From positions 1,609,015-1,673,014 of the forward strand of contig BCHX01000003.1 of assembly GCA_001599755.1 (NCBI GenBank): a DNA stretch of 64,000 nt, in the 5' to 3' direction. The DNA is from Gliomastix tumulicola. Lineage: Eukaryota; Ascomycota; Sordariomycetes; Hypocreales; Bionectriaceae. Below, piece by piece: positions 23,105-32,630 of this stretch. Numbering within the stretch: the stretch's first letter is position 1; every line of letters begins with the position of its first letter. Made by a program: the position numbers and the translations under genes. The notes under the pieces were generated by a model. That model saw only the letters and a list, made by a program, of their open reading frames with translations. It had not been told where the DNA came from and did not search any database.

Positions 23105-25217
23105 CTAAATCTTTGACGCTCTAGGGCGATACTCCTGGACATCAGGGTGTCCTTGGGCAGGAAACAGAGTGTCGCGGACCTGCTTCTTGACAACTTTGCC
23201 CGTGGGTGTCTTCGGGAGCTCGTCAGTGACCCGCAACAGCCTCGGCATCTTGTATGAGGACAGTCGAGAGCGTAGATCAGCTCTCAGTCTCTCAATCGAT
23301 ATGGAATGTGCCGCGTCCTGAAATGCCACTTAGTTAGAGAGATCACGAAATCACTTGTTTGAGACTGATCTGCTCACCTTCTGTCGAGGCACAATGGCCA
23401 CGGCAACCTTTTGGCCGTATTCCTCGTCAGCGACGCCGACGACAATGGCCTCGGCCACGTAGTCCAAACCGAGGATCTCGCGTTCGATGTCGAGGGCGGA
23501 CAGCTTATAGCCTCCCGACTTGATGACTACAAAATTGAAATTAGAGGAAAATTGCATAGCGTAGAGCAAAGTCTCGGGGATACTGACTGTCGATAGACGC
23601 TCTTCCGAGGATGAAGTAGTAGTCCCCCTCTCGCCGAGCAATATCACCCGATTTATACCAGCCGTCAGGGGTAAAAGAGCTTGCTGTTGATTCGGCGTTC
23701 TGAAGGTATCTTTTAAGTTGAAAACCAGTTAGTGCGCCTGCTGTGGGAGTCAGACACTGAGTACGTACCTGGTGAACATATGGGGGCTCTTGGAGAGAAT
23801 CTCGCCCTCGTTGCCTTCAGACAGCTGGACCTCGATTCCAGGAAGCACTTTACCCACGGAGCCCTGCGGAATTGATTAGACCATAATCAGAACTGCAGTT
23901 GATCCACGTCCCAGCCATGAAGATACTGAAAACTAGCCGCCAGCTTCCTAAGGGAGAGCAAGGGGTGAGGGGACTTACATCGGGGTTATTCATATCCCTG
24001 GGCTGGACGCTGAAAACGCCGCTGAACTCGGTCCCTCCATACCGCTCTAGAATTCGATTCTCGTTGCCCAGCAGCGAGATCCATTTCGACTGGAGGGAAA
24101 AGGGCAGAGCCGAGGTGCCGCACAGCAGCAACCTGAAGGACCGCGCAGCATCCGCATAACGCCGTGCCTCCTTCGCCCCGCGCTTGGCCACGATCTCGTC
24201 TTCATAGTACCGCATCATGCGCTGGTACATGATCGGCACCCCCGAGAAGACGGTCAAGTCCCCCTGAAGCCAGCGCTCCCACATGGCCGCCGGGCTGAAA
24301 CGCGACTTGCTCCCGAACTCGATGCAGGCGCCCGAGATGAGAGGGGCGAGGAACGTGACACTGAGGCCCGTGGAATGATGCACGGGAAGCACATGCAGCA
24401 CGACATCGCTGTCATTGAGCTGCCACCAGCGGGCAAACGTCTCCGAGTTGTCCGTGTAGAACGAACGCTTCTTCAGCGCTCCCTTGGGCGGGCCCGTCGT
24501 GCCCGAGGTGAAGATGACGAGGCCAGGCTCGCTCGGGTTCAGCACATGATCGGCGGAGATGAACATGTCCTTGACAGGGATCTTGGGCTGGTTGAGGCCC
24601 TCGACGACGGGCATGGCGAAGAATTTGGGATCCTCAGACGCGTTGACGGCTTTGGCGAGCGCGGCGCACGTCTTCGCACATTCCGGGTCGGACGTGGCGA
24701 GGATTGCGCTTGCTTGAGACACGCGGCGGAAGTACGTGGCTTCTTTGACCGTTGCCGTGACCGCTGCATCACAGCATTAGCATTTGCACCTGAGTCTGGT
24801 CCGTCACGTTATGAACTGTTAAAGGGACTTACAGATCGGCACGGCGACAGCACCGAGGGCAACAATGGCAAACAGCGCCACGGCAAACTCATACCCGCCC
24901 TTGGCCAGTAAACAGATGAAGACCTCCTCTCCGCGTAGGAGCTTCTCCTGGATGGACGGATCCAGGCGTGCATGAATCGTGTTCCGCAGGCGCAGGATAT
25001 CTGACAGATACTGGCCCGCGGTGGCCTTAATGCCAGTCGTCACATCGCGAATGGCAATTTTATCCTCCTTGACGCGAGCGAGATAGAGCAAACGATGAAA
25101 AGCAGTGAAGTCGGGGAAGATGTTGGGGCCAATGTGGCGGGGNAAAGGCTGAGGAGGAGTGTTGGTAAGCCTGGCGGGCTGCCCAGACGGCTGAGGAGGA
25201 AGGCTGCTCAAACTCAT
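23105..25217 (-). CDS. Acyl-CoA synthetase, AMP-forming (ACSF3/malonyl-CoA synthetase-like)
   Basis: An ANL-superfamily ligase that activates a carboxylic acid to its CoA thioester via an acyl-adenylate. Six exons (25217-24833, 24763-23979, 23863-23769, 23709-23588, 23526-23378, 23317-23105) give 582 residues. Motifs in order are the P-loop FTSGTTGPPKG (about 213-223), LPVHHSTGLS, LLCGTSALP, ERYGGTEFSG, GWYKSGDIA, the hinge RASIDIIKSGGYKLSA formed across an intron, and PTGKVVKK with the catalytic Lys. LPxHH and CGTSALP resemble the MatB/ACSF3 branch, which takes malonate and related acids; the real substrate is unknown. The C-terminus is ASKI, a possible weak PTS1. Base 25143 is N (residue 25). 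It is divergent from the acyl-CoA oxidase. Confidence 0.9.
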
Positions 25218-25609
25218 GATGATGGTATGAAATCATACGATGCTGCTGCTCTATTCGTAGTAAGTCATACGACTCTTGTCCAAGTGTATAATAAATATGA
25301 TGTGACGCGGTGTGCTGTGCTGGACTCACTATTCTGGGAGCGAAATCTCCGTGGAGTTTTGAGCTCTGGTCATGGTCACCGCTCGGCGTTTTGGCCCTCC
25401 CACCCAACGCACCAACTCCTGGATGATCCGACGTGTCTAAGTCGTGCGATTTCTTTGGGCGAAAGGCAAGTCAAATAGCTGAACATTGGTGCAGTTATAA
25501 TCCAAGCCATGTGTCCTGAGTCTCGAGTGGCTAGCATTCACCAAGCACCGTCAGCATACCGAGTCTCACCCTCCGTCAACCTATCCACCAGCACATCAAA
25601 TCAGCAGCC
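25218..25609. promoter_or_regulatory. Divergent promoter of synthetase and acyl-CoA oxidase
   Basis: A 392 bp spacer with CTCCGTGGAG at 25347-25356 followed by TTTT. The site lies 130 bp from the synthetase start and 254 bp from the oxidase start, so one factor could control both genes. Confidence 0.55.
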
Positions 25610-28050
25610 ATGGCACGACCAGCCAACTGGGTAGATCAGCTAACGCCCGGCGGCCCCAGCGGACCAGCCAGTCTTGCGGCTGAGCGCTCCGGTTCGGCTG
25701 TAGACACCGACGCCCTCGCCAACCATCTCCTGGGGCCTGAGTACCTCGAGCGCCAGGAGCGCATCCTGGGTCTCTTAACCAGAGACAAGCTGTTCTCCAA
25801 GCAAGCTGTGCCCAATCTATCTCGGCCTGACCGGTACCTTCTCGGTCTGGCCAGGGGTAAGCGCATGCGCCAGCTGCATGTCAAGCACGGCTGGACCGAC
25901 GAGGACCACGAGATGGCCAAGTTCCTCGTGGACGAGATCTCGCCCTACCAGCTCAACGTCACCATGTTCCGCCAGACGCTCCACGAGCAGACCAGCGACG
26001 CGCAGCGTGACCACTGGCTCAGGCGGTGCCACGACTGGGAGGTCGTCGGCGCCTACGCCCAGACCGAGCTCGGGCACGGCAGCAACGTCCAGGGCATCGA
26101 GACCACGGCCACGTGGGATCAGGCATCGAGGGAGTTCGTCCTGCACAGCCCTACGCTGACGGCGTCCAAGTGGTGGAACGGGACGCTGGGCCGGACCGCC
26201 AATCACGCTGTTGTCGTGGCCCAGCTTATGCTTCCCGATCCTGCTGGTGGCCGCGAGTTCAAGTCCTTCGGCCCTCATCCCTTTATCGTCCAGGTCCGTG
26301 ATATGAAGACTCATCAACCTCTTGACGGTATCGTCGTGGGTGATATCGGTCCCAAATACGGCTATGCATCCATGGATAACGCCTACATGCTCATGGACAA
26401 TTTCAGGTGTGCCATCCTCTGGCTCGAGTGATGTGGTAGTGCGTTACTTCCAAAGGCTGTTCGGCTAACTACTAGTATCATCCTAGAGTCCCTCACGATG
26501 CGCTTCTGTCTCGTTACTCGTCCGTGGATCCCGCAACTGGCGCATATCATGCTCCCGAGAACCGAGCAGTTGTTTACGGCTCCCTCACTCATGTAAGTAC
26601 CCGTCACTAGTTGGATTTCTCTCCGCCTACGGCCAGGCGACCAATCTTTTCTTCTCTCCAGGCCCGTAAGAGAATCGTCATGGCCGCCCGCCTCATCCTC
26701 GCCCGCAGCACCACCGTTGCCATCCGTTACTGCGCCGTCAGACGCCAGTTTAAGCCAAAGGGCCAGCCGGATGCCACCGAGACCGCCGTTCTCGACTATC
26801 CCACCGTCCAGATCCGCCTCTTCCCTCTCCTCGCTGCGGCCTTTGCCCTGCACTACAGCGGCAAGCGCATGGGTGAGATCTACGACCGCACGCGATCGGA
26901 CATCGAGAACAGGGGAGACCTCTCGGCACTGGCGGACATGCACTCCCTGTCGTCCGGCCTCAAGAGTCTCACGACCGAGTTGGCAGCGGGAGGCATCGAG
27001 ATCTGCCGCCGGTCCATGGGAGGACACGGCTTCGGGGGTGGCAGTGGTCTTGTCGGCTTGAACTCCGACTACCTGTCCAAGCCCACGGTCGAGGGCGATA
27101 ACTGGATGATCACACAGCAGATGGCCCATTATCTCATCAAGAAGGCCAAGCTCGTCGCGAGCAATCCCAGCCTGAAGCCTGGAAACCACACTGAGGAGAC
27201 TCTGGCGCGGTTCTGGCAGCAGCGAACTAACCTCCCAAGAAGAGGCTTGGATGTTTTGAGCAAGGATGCAGATATTGTCGAGGCGTTTGAGCACAGGGCT
27301 GCTTTCCTGGTAAAGATTTTCATAGCCGAGCCTTCCAACTTCTTCCTCCCTCACATGTTTACTGACATCCTCTTTCGTGTAATAGACGTTCAAGATGTAC
27401 GAGGCCATCGAGATCCAGAAAGTCGCTTGGAACGACCTCTTGATCCAGCTGCACGACCTCAGCAACGGTAAGTCTCCCGACTCAAACTCGCTATCTAGCG
27501 AGAGCCTATGAAGCACCCCCCCCGGTCACTAAGTTCTTGTTGTTCGTCTGCTCCAGCCAACTCCGAGGCCGTCCTCGTCCGCAACTTCTACGAAGGCCTC
27601 ACCTCCGACACGACCCTGCCCCCAGCCACAAAGGACGTCATCTGGCAGCTCTTCCGTCTCTTCGGCCTCTACACCATGAACAAGAACAGCCGCAGCTTCT
27701 CCCTCTCAGGTGGCGTCCCCGACGACCAGCTGAACAAGATCTACGACACCGCCATCGTCGCTCTCCTGCGGAACATCCGCCCTCACGCGGTGAAGCTCGC
27801 CGACTCGTGGAAATTTCCCGACTATCTCCTTGACAGGTATGATGTAGTCCATACTCAATGGGAAAATGGACGGATGCTAACAGACGGCTGCAGCGCACTG
27901 GGACGATATGACGGACGAGTGTACGAGGATCTGTTCAACCGGGCACATCGGCTCAACCCGCTGAACAAGATCACGGTTAACCCGGACTACCGCACGGATG
28001 AGTTGGTTCACGGATCTGGGGACGCGGGCAAGATCCTGTCAAAGCTGTAG
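25610..28050 (+). CDS. Peroxisomal acyl-CoA oxidase
   Basis: A FAD enzyme that catalyses the first step of peroxisomal beta-oxidation, forming trans-2-enoyl-CoA and hydrogen peroxide. Six exons (25610-26406, 26487-26592, 26662-27309, 27386-27467, 27557-27836, 27894-28050) give 689 residues, typical length. The acyl-CoA dehydrogenase middle domain shows AYAQTELGHGSNVQGIETTA (about 149-168) and SKWWNGTLGRTANHAVVVAQ. FRVPHDALLSRY spans the first intron. RSMGGHGFGGGSGL and TVEGDNWMITQQ retain the Glu used as catalytic base in the family. The C-terminus is SKL, a canonical PTS1. Divergent from an acyl-CoA synthetase and followed by an enoyl-CoA hydratase-like gene, it forms the core of a chain-shortening pathway. 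Confidence 0.95.
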
Positions 28051-28445
28051 GCGCATAGTAGTAGATGAGTAAATAGTCCCTGGAGGTCAATAAATAGTCC
28101 CTGGAGGCCAATATTTCTTATTATTGCCTAGACTCTTACGGCGATGAGGCTTCTCATCATGTGTAAGCGATACGGGGGAAGCCACGGCATGAGTTCAAGC
28201 TGCTTCGGGTCGTCTCCCAAGTGAAGTTCATGATAACCTTACTTACATGACGCTCACCGCATCGACATCGTCGTGAGGATTATTTATGTTTAGATATCTT
28301 GGAAAATGCTGAGTGTGACTGATATTCAGTGGAAACTAGCACGCGGTCGGGTCAATACTTGAGCTGTCTATGATCATATAATTTAGTTGTGTATGTGGCT
28401 CAAGTTTTTCTTCAACTACGCGACAAGCTACAGCTACGCGACAAG
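28051..28445. other. Convergent 3' spacer
   Basis: 395 bp between the oxidase stop and the hydratase stop. It holds a 21-bp tandem duplication and part of an 18-bp one, listed separately; no gene. Confidence 0.5.
28071..28112. repeat. 21-bp tandem duplication
   Basis: Two adjacent 21-bp units (28071-28091 and 28092-28112) beginning AAATAGTCCCTGGAGG, differing at one base. They lie in the acyl-CoA oxidase 3' flank. Confidence 0.9.
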
Positions 28446-28451
28446 CTACAG
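28416..28451. repeat. 18-bp tandem duplication over a stop codon
   Basis: Two identical 18-bp units (CTACGCGACAAGCTACAG) at 28416-28433 and 28434-28451. The right copy contains the last codon and stop of the enoyl-CoA hydratase-like gene. Confidence 0.95.
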
Positions 28452-29324
28452 CTTCACTTTGGCCTCGCGCGATACAATACGCGAGTGCACATAGCTAATC
28501 TGCTGGAAAGCTTTGATAGCTTCCCCGCAGAGCTCGCCCCTCAACATTCCGTATACACCCATGCGAGCCTTGGACTTGGCCTTGTTGGCTAGCGCCAGAG
28601 CGCGGTCGAGCATGACTTCTGGCTCGGCGATCTCATCGACGATACCGTCAGCAAGTGCCTCGCTTGACTTGAACTTGTACCCCCGAAGAAGGATCTTGCG
28701 GGCGGTTCTGGGTGACAGCTTTGACCGCAGAAGCGTGCCCATTCCATCGAAATGCAGGCCTAAGTCTGCCACAGGCATACACCAGTATCCACGCGCGGAA
28801 TTCATGATACGGTAGTCGTGTGCTAGGCTGAGTACCGCGGCACCTCCGAAAACATGACCAGTGATGAGACAGATCGTAGGGAACGGAAAGTCTAAGATGG
28901 TATGGACAAGCTGATTGAGAAAGATACACCACGTCAGCCATGCCATCAGGCGAGGAGAAAAACTCATCGGTGCTTGGGTCAGCTGCTCACCGGATAGAAG
29001 CCTTCAGAGCTTGCGTAGGGGTTGACATCACGCTCATAAAGATCTAGACCCTAGCGACGAGTTAGAGCATTAGCAAGCCGGGCTATATCTGCCCGCGATG
29101 AGTTGTAATCAACAAACCGTGCAAAAGAACTTAGTATCGTTTCCTCGGATAATGAGAGCACCCTCAGAATCTGGGCTAAGCCCCTTCCGCGCATCATTCA
29201 GTGCACGAATAATCTCCTGGGCGAAGCCACCATCGATACGGTTCTCTGGGGGCTTCCGCAGCGTTAAGACAAATACGTCGTCGTGGCGCTCAAGCCTGAG
29301 GTTTTCGTAATTGCTCCTAGTCAT
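28446..29324 (-). CDS. Enoyl-CoA hydratase/isomerase-like (crotonase) protein
   Basis: A second crotonase-fold protein. Three exons (29324-29118, 29050-28991, 28910-28446) give 243 residues. RKPPENRIDGGFAQEII and the oxyanion-hole motif KFFCTGLDL (restored across intron 1) are clear, followed by LITGHVFGGAAVLSLAHDYRI and MPVADLGLHFDGMGTLLRSK. The position that carries catalytic Glu in classical hydratases is not obviously acidic, as in plant-type enoyl-CoA isomerases, so hydratase versus isomerase cannot be decided. The C-terminus is AKVKL; VKL is at best a weak PTS1. The gene is convergent with the acyl-CoA oxidase. TCCGTGGA lies about 210 bp upstream (29533-29540), the core found in other promoters of the group. 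Confidence 0.85.
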
Positions 29325-29691
29325 TGCAACGAATGATGCATAGGAACAAGGCCTCTAGTCTAGCTCACTGTTGACATATGAATATGCTTCCAGCCAGATA
29401 ACGAATATCGTCGCACACAGTTGCACGAGGGGCAGACCGGCACATGGGAAGAATTGGGTCTTGCAGATGGGGCACGTTTAATTGATGCGAGTGTGCACTG
29501 GAAATGCCCGGAAGATGAGGCACGCTGAGCATTCCGTGGATGTCCATACTGATATCCCCACCATAGAAGAATCGCCGCGGCGTTTGGCTGTCGGGACTCA
29601 ACCATGGGGATCCCTGTTCTCCCCAGCAGCCGAGGAGGGAGCCCGAGTCTGTCTCCGCGTAGGTTCCCCAAGGCCAATTGATCGCTGCACC
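29325..29691. promoter_or_regulatory. Upstream region of the crotonase gene
   Basis: 367 bp between the crotonase start and the end of the dead regulator. Contains TCCGTGGA at 29533-29540. Nothing else was recognised. Confidence 0.4.
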
Positions 29692-31722
29692 TTACGAGAG
29701 AGACGGGCCACCTGCGAGGTCGAAAGGTGTATCTTTGAAGACCCATGCTGTGGGGTTGGGTAGCTCGGGCCAAGAGTCGGACCAAAAGAAGTCGAGATCA
29801 TCAGGTACCATGGCGATTGTTGGGTCGTAAATGTACCCGGGGACCGTAAATCTAATAGTAGTGTCGCTTGTATGGTTTTGGAATTGCGGCGGCAATTTTC
29901 TCCCGGTAGCTGCCATGTTGGAAGGCTCCACGGTCTGATGAACTGGGTGCGAAGGTAAACGAGGGTATCTATCAGTGCCTTGGATGGAAGGGGGGAGCTC
30001 CAACGTGTGCCACAATCTGCGCAGTTCTGGGCCAAATTCCAGATACAGAGACCGAGCGTCGGGCTGGAGAGGGACGAGGTACTCTGAAGACTCGATATAT
30101 TGAGCTTGCGACGCTTCTAATTGTGCTAGAGTGTGAATGGTGCCCATAGCGAAAGGGTAGCGAGCGCTGAATTGCTTCAGGGCTCTTATGATAGTCATGA
30201 AATCTTCGGGGGTCTCACTAGCCAGAAGGGGGTTCCTGCGAATCGACAACAGAGTGATTTCGGCAGTCATCAAGTAGACCTTGTGGATCGCAGGGCCAGG
30301 ATGGTCGATCTCGCCGCGGACGAGGAACTCTTCATATAGAGCTGCAACGAATGATGCTGCTAGAAGTGATCCTGCAGACGTTGACGAGGTTGGTGTCGAC
30401 GGGCGGAGGAGGAGCATGAGTACCACAAAGTAGATGACATGGAGTTGACGGCCTTCTAAGCTGTAGTCGTTGGGGCCGAAGTCGATTTGAGGGTGGAAGA
30501 GACGCAGTTCCTTGGGAAGTTCTCTCACCCAAGCATAGAGACTGTTTTGTAGCTGCTTGACTTTCGTTGTCGTCATCTGCTTCCGCCTGTAGCTCTTGCC
30601 AACGTCGGCAAATATCCGATTGATGGAGATGAAAGCAATGGATGATGGGGCTCGGCTTTGCGATTCTCTTGTGTCACGGGTCGCAAGCAACGGAACGTCG
30701 CTATCTTCCATCTGAAAAGGCGCAGGGCGGCCGTGCACAGCGGATATCTAGTTCTCATAGGCCTATGATCGACAATTAGCCATGCTCGAATGACCAAGAG
30801 TGTAGGGGGCTCGCTCACAATCAGAGTCCACCATAGTCAGTCTCTGGCGGTTGCAGGCGTCTCTTGATTGGGGGCTATCGGCGTGTAGCCCGATAGCAAC
30901 AGCCAGACTTACGCCAGTACTGATCCAAACATGGCTACTGTCCATCCAAACGCGATCTGGACCGGCTGGATTCTACCACCGCATGAGGGGGCAGCTAATG
31001 ATCCTTATCAATGGATTCTGTTCGTAGTTGGAGAAGAAGAGTGCCTTGGTGCGTGCGTAGAGCTCACGACTTGCATCGAGATTGTTGGGCGTGGCCACGC
31101 GGTTACCAGCCACCAGCACAGCTTGCGGAAGCAGGATGGAATGCTTTCGAGTAGTTGTCTCACGCAGCCAAGCTGGCTCGACAACAGAAAGCGAGGGGTA
31201 GCAGAATTTGAAGAAATTGTCAATGTAACACGCCTTGATACTCCGTGGTGGAAGCTCGAAGGCCTGGTATCATTGCAACGCGGCTATATCTGCTGGAGAT
31301 ACAGCCGAAGTCTGCGGGTAGGCTTTGGCAGACTCGGCAACACGTCCCTCAATCGACTCAAAGTACACGGCCATGCCATCGTGGACTTATTCGTTGGGTG
31401 TGGTTTCGGATCGGTCCTCTTTCGCTTACGGAGTCGAGGGCTGCATCGGACTGTGAGTGATGAATGTTCCTTGCCCGATTCTCACCAGACACCATGACGG
31501 CGTATCATATGGGTTTGGCTGGATCTGAGCATGTCCAACCGGCACTCGGTGTTGTAAAGGGAGCAATTGGTGCAAGTCGGTTTCCCCGTGGTCAAGTCGC
31601 ACCAGAGCTTTCCTCGTTAGCCATGGGCGCCTATGAAGAAACCTTCCTTGGTCTCAGACAACTGTCTTCTGGTGGCATGTCGTGCAGGCTTGTGCGACAG
31701 CAGCCCCCCGCGGGTCTGGCAT
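29692..31722 (-). pseudogene. Broken Zn2Cys6 transcription factor (regulator 3)
   Basis: A third zinc cluster regulator is readable but damaged. Start ATG at 31722; the first exon (31722-31663) gives CTTCHQKT, and an intron to 31607 brings LWCDLTTGKPTC, TNCSLYNTEC, a perfect C-x2-C-x6-C-x8-C-x2-C-x6-C cluster. Further down are RKRKRTDPKPH, then after a frame change DGMAVYFESIEGRVAESAK, then YIDNFFKFCYPSLSVVEPAW. Lesions are a frameshift near 31390, TGA in LQ-stop-YQAF near 31270, TAG in MRWW-stop-NPAGP near 30980, and at least one frameshift near 30830-30740 around WWTLIV/CERAPYTLGH. From 30738 a 348-residue frame stays open to 29692 (EDSDVPLL, INRIFADVGKSYRRKQ, YAWVRELPKELRLF). The cluster residues are intact, so decay looks recent. 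Sequencing errors could mimic frameshifts, but two nonsense codons as well make that less likely. Confidence 0.75.
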
Positions 31723-32630
31723 GGCGGCAGTAGAGTCGTGAGAGGGTCCTTGGGCAGGCTTTTGAGACAGGTGGTCAGACGCGAAGGGTTGCATGGACGC
31801 AGTCGAAGTTAATGGAATCCCCAAGGTCAGGCACCTTCCTTGCCAACAGACATACGCTATAGAAGGTAGGAGCGACTGGGGACTTGCGGGGGAATGCCCA
31901 CCTCAACTTCCTTCACCTGGGCGAGGAAGCGGGTTGAGCAGACCAACACCATTGTCAGGGCTCCAAGCCCAGCTCTCAGCAGTTATGCACCTAATCTTGA
32001 GGCCGATCAGGTGAAAGCTCGCAGCAGTAGGCAGGGAGAAGACAGTGACAGCTCGACATTCTGATTCTGCCGCCTTCCAGTTTTCGCCGGTAGCGAGATA
32101 CGTACCCCATCCATGATGTTTATGAGTGAGATGATGGTGGTGATTAATATGGCGGCCCCGGTGCCTACTCGGAATATGCTGGCTGGCTACAAAATACGGA
32201 GCCTGACACGACGTGGATAAGTCGCGCGCGAGTGTGCACAGCAAAGTCATAGAATCCAAGTAAGCACAGGTAACTGGGAAGAAGGGGAGCTCGGATCCGC
32301 TTTCCTAGAAGACGCTAGTCTGAATACGGACGCTTTGTGTGTCAATGTTAAAGCTAGCGCGTGTTGAATAATTTCACACGTCGCAGCTAGAAATTTATCT
32401 GACCTTGCTGATCCTGATTTTGTTAAACTCCGCACAACGCAATGCTACGTTGACCGCAACACCAAACCTTGATCTGCAGACCCGAGCAAACCAGATGCTG
32501 CCGCACGAATCTTTTACAGACTCATCGTGATTACAGGTGCGCGCGCGTGTGTTGCAACAACCGCGAGAGTGTTTGTGCCTGACGGCGCATCGACTCCTGG
32601 CTTGACGCGTGTCGCGATTCTGGCTGTTTG
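31723..32630. other. Intergenic, no gene seen
   Basis: 908 bp upstream of both the dead regulator (minus) and the proline-rich protein gene (plus). No recognised coding or RNA feature. A 5' exon of the downstream gene could be hidden near 32400-32560, but I cannot support one. Confidence 0.4.

Noticed and set aside
25817..27516. Long minus-strand frames under the acyl-CoA oxidase
   Set aside because: Composition effects of the GC-rich oxidase exons; no family resemblance.
31241..31250. CTCCGTGGTG near 31.2 kb as a regulatory copy
   Set aside because: Lies within former coding sequence of the dead regulator (LPPRS codons), so conservation of protein explains it.
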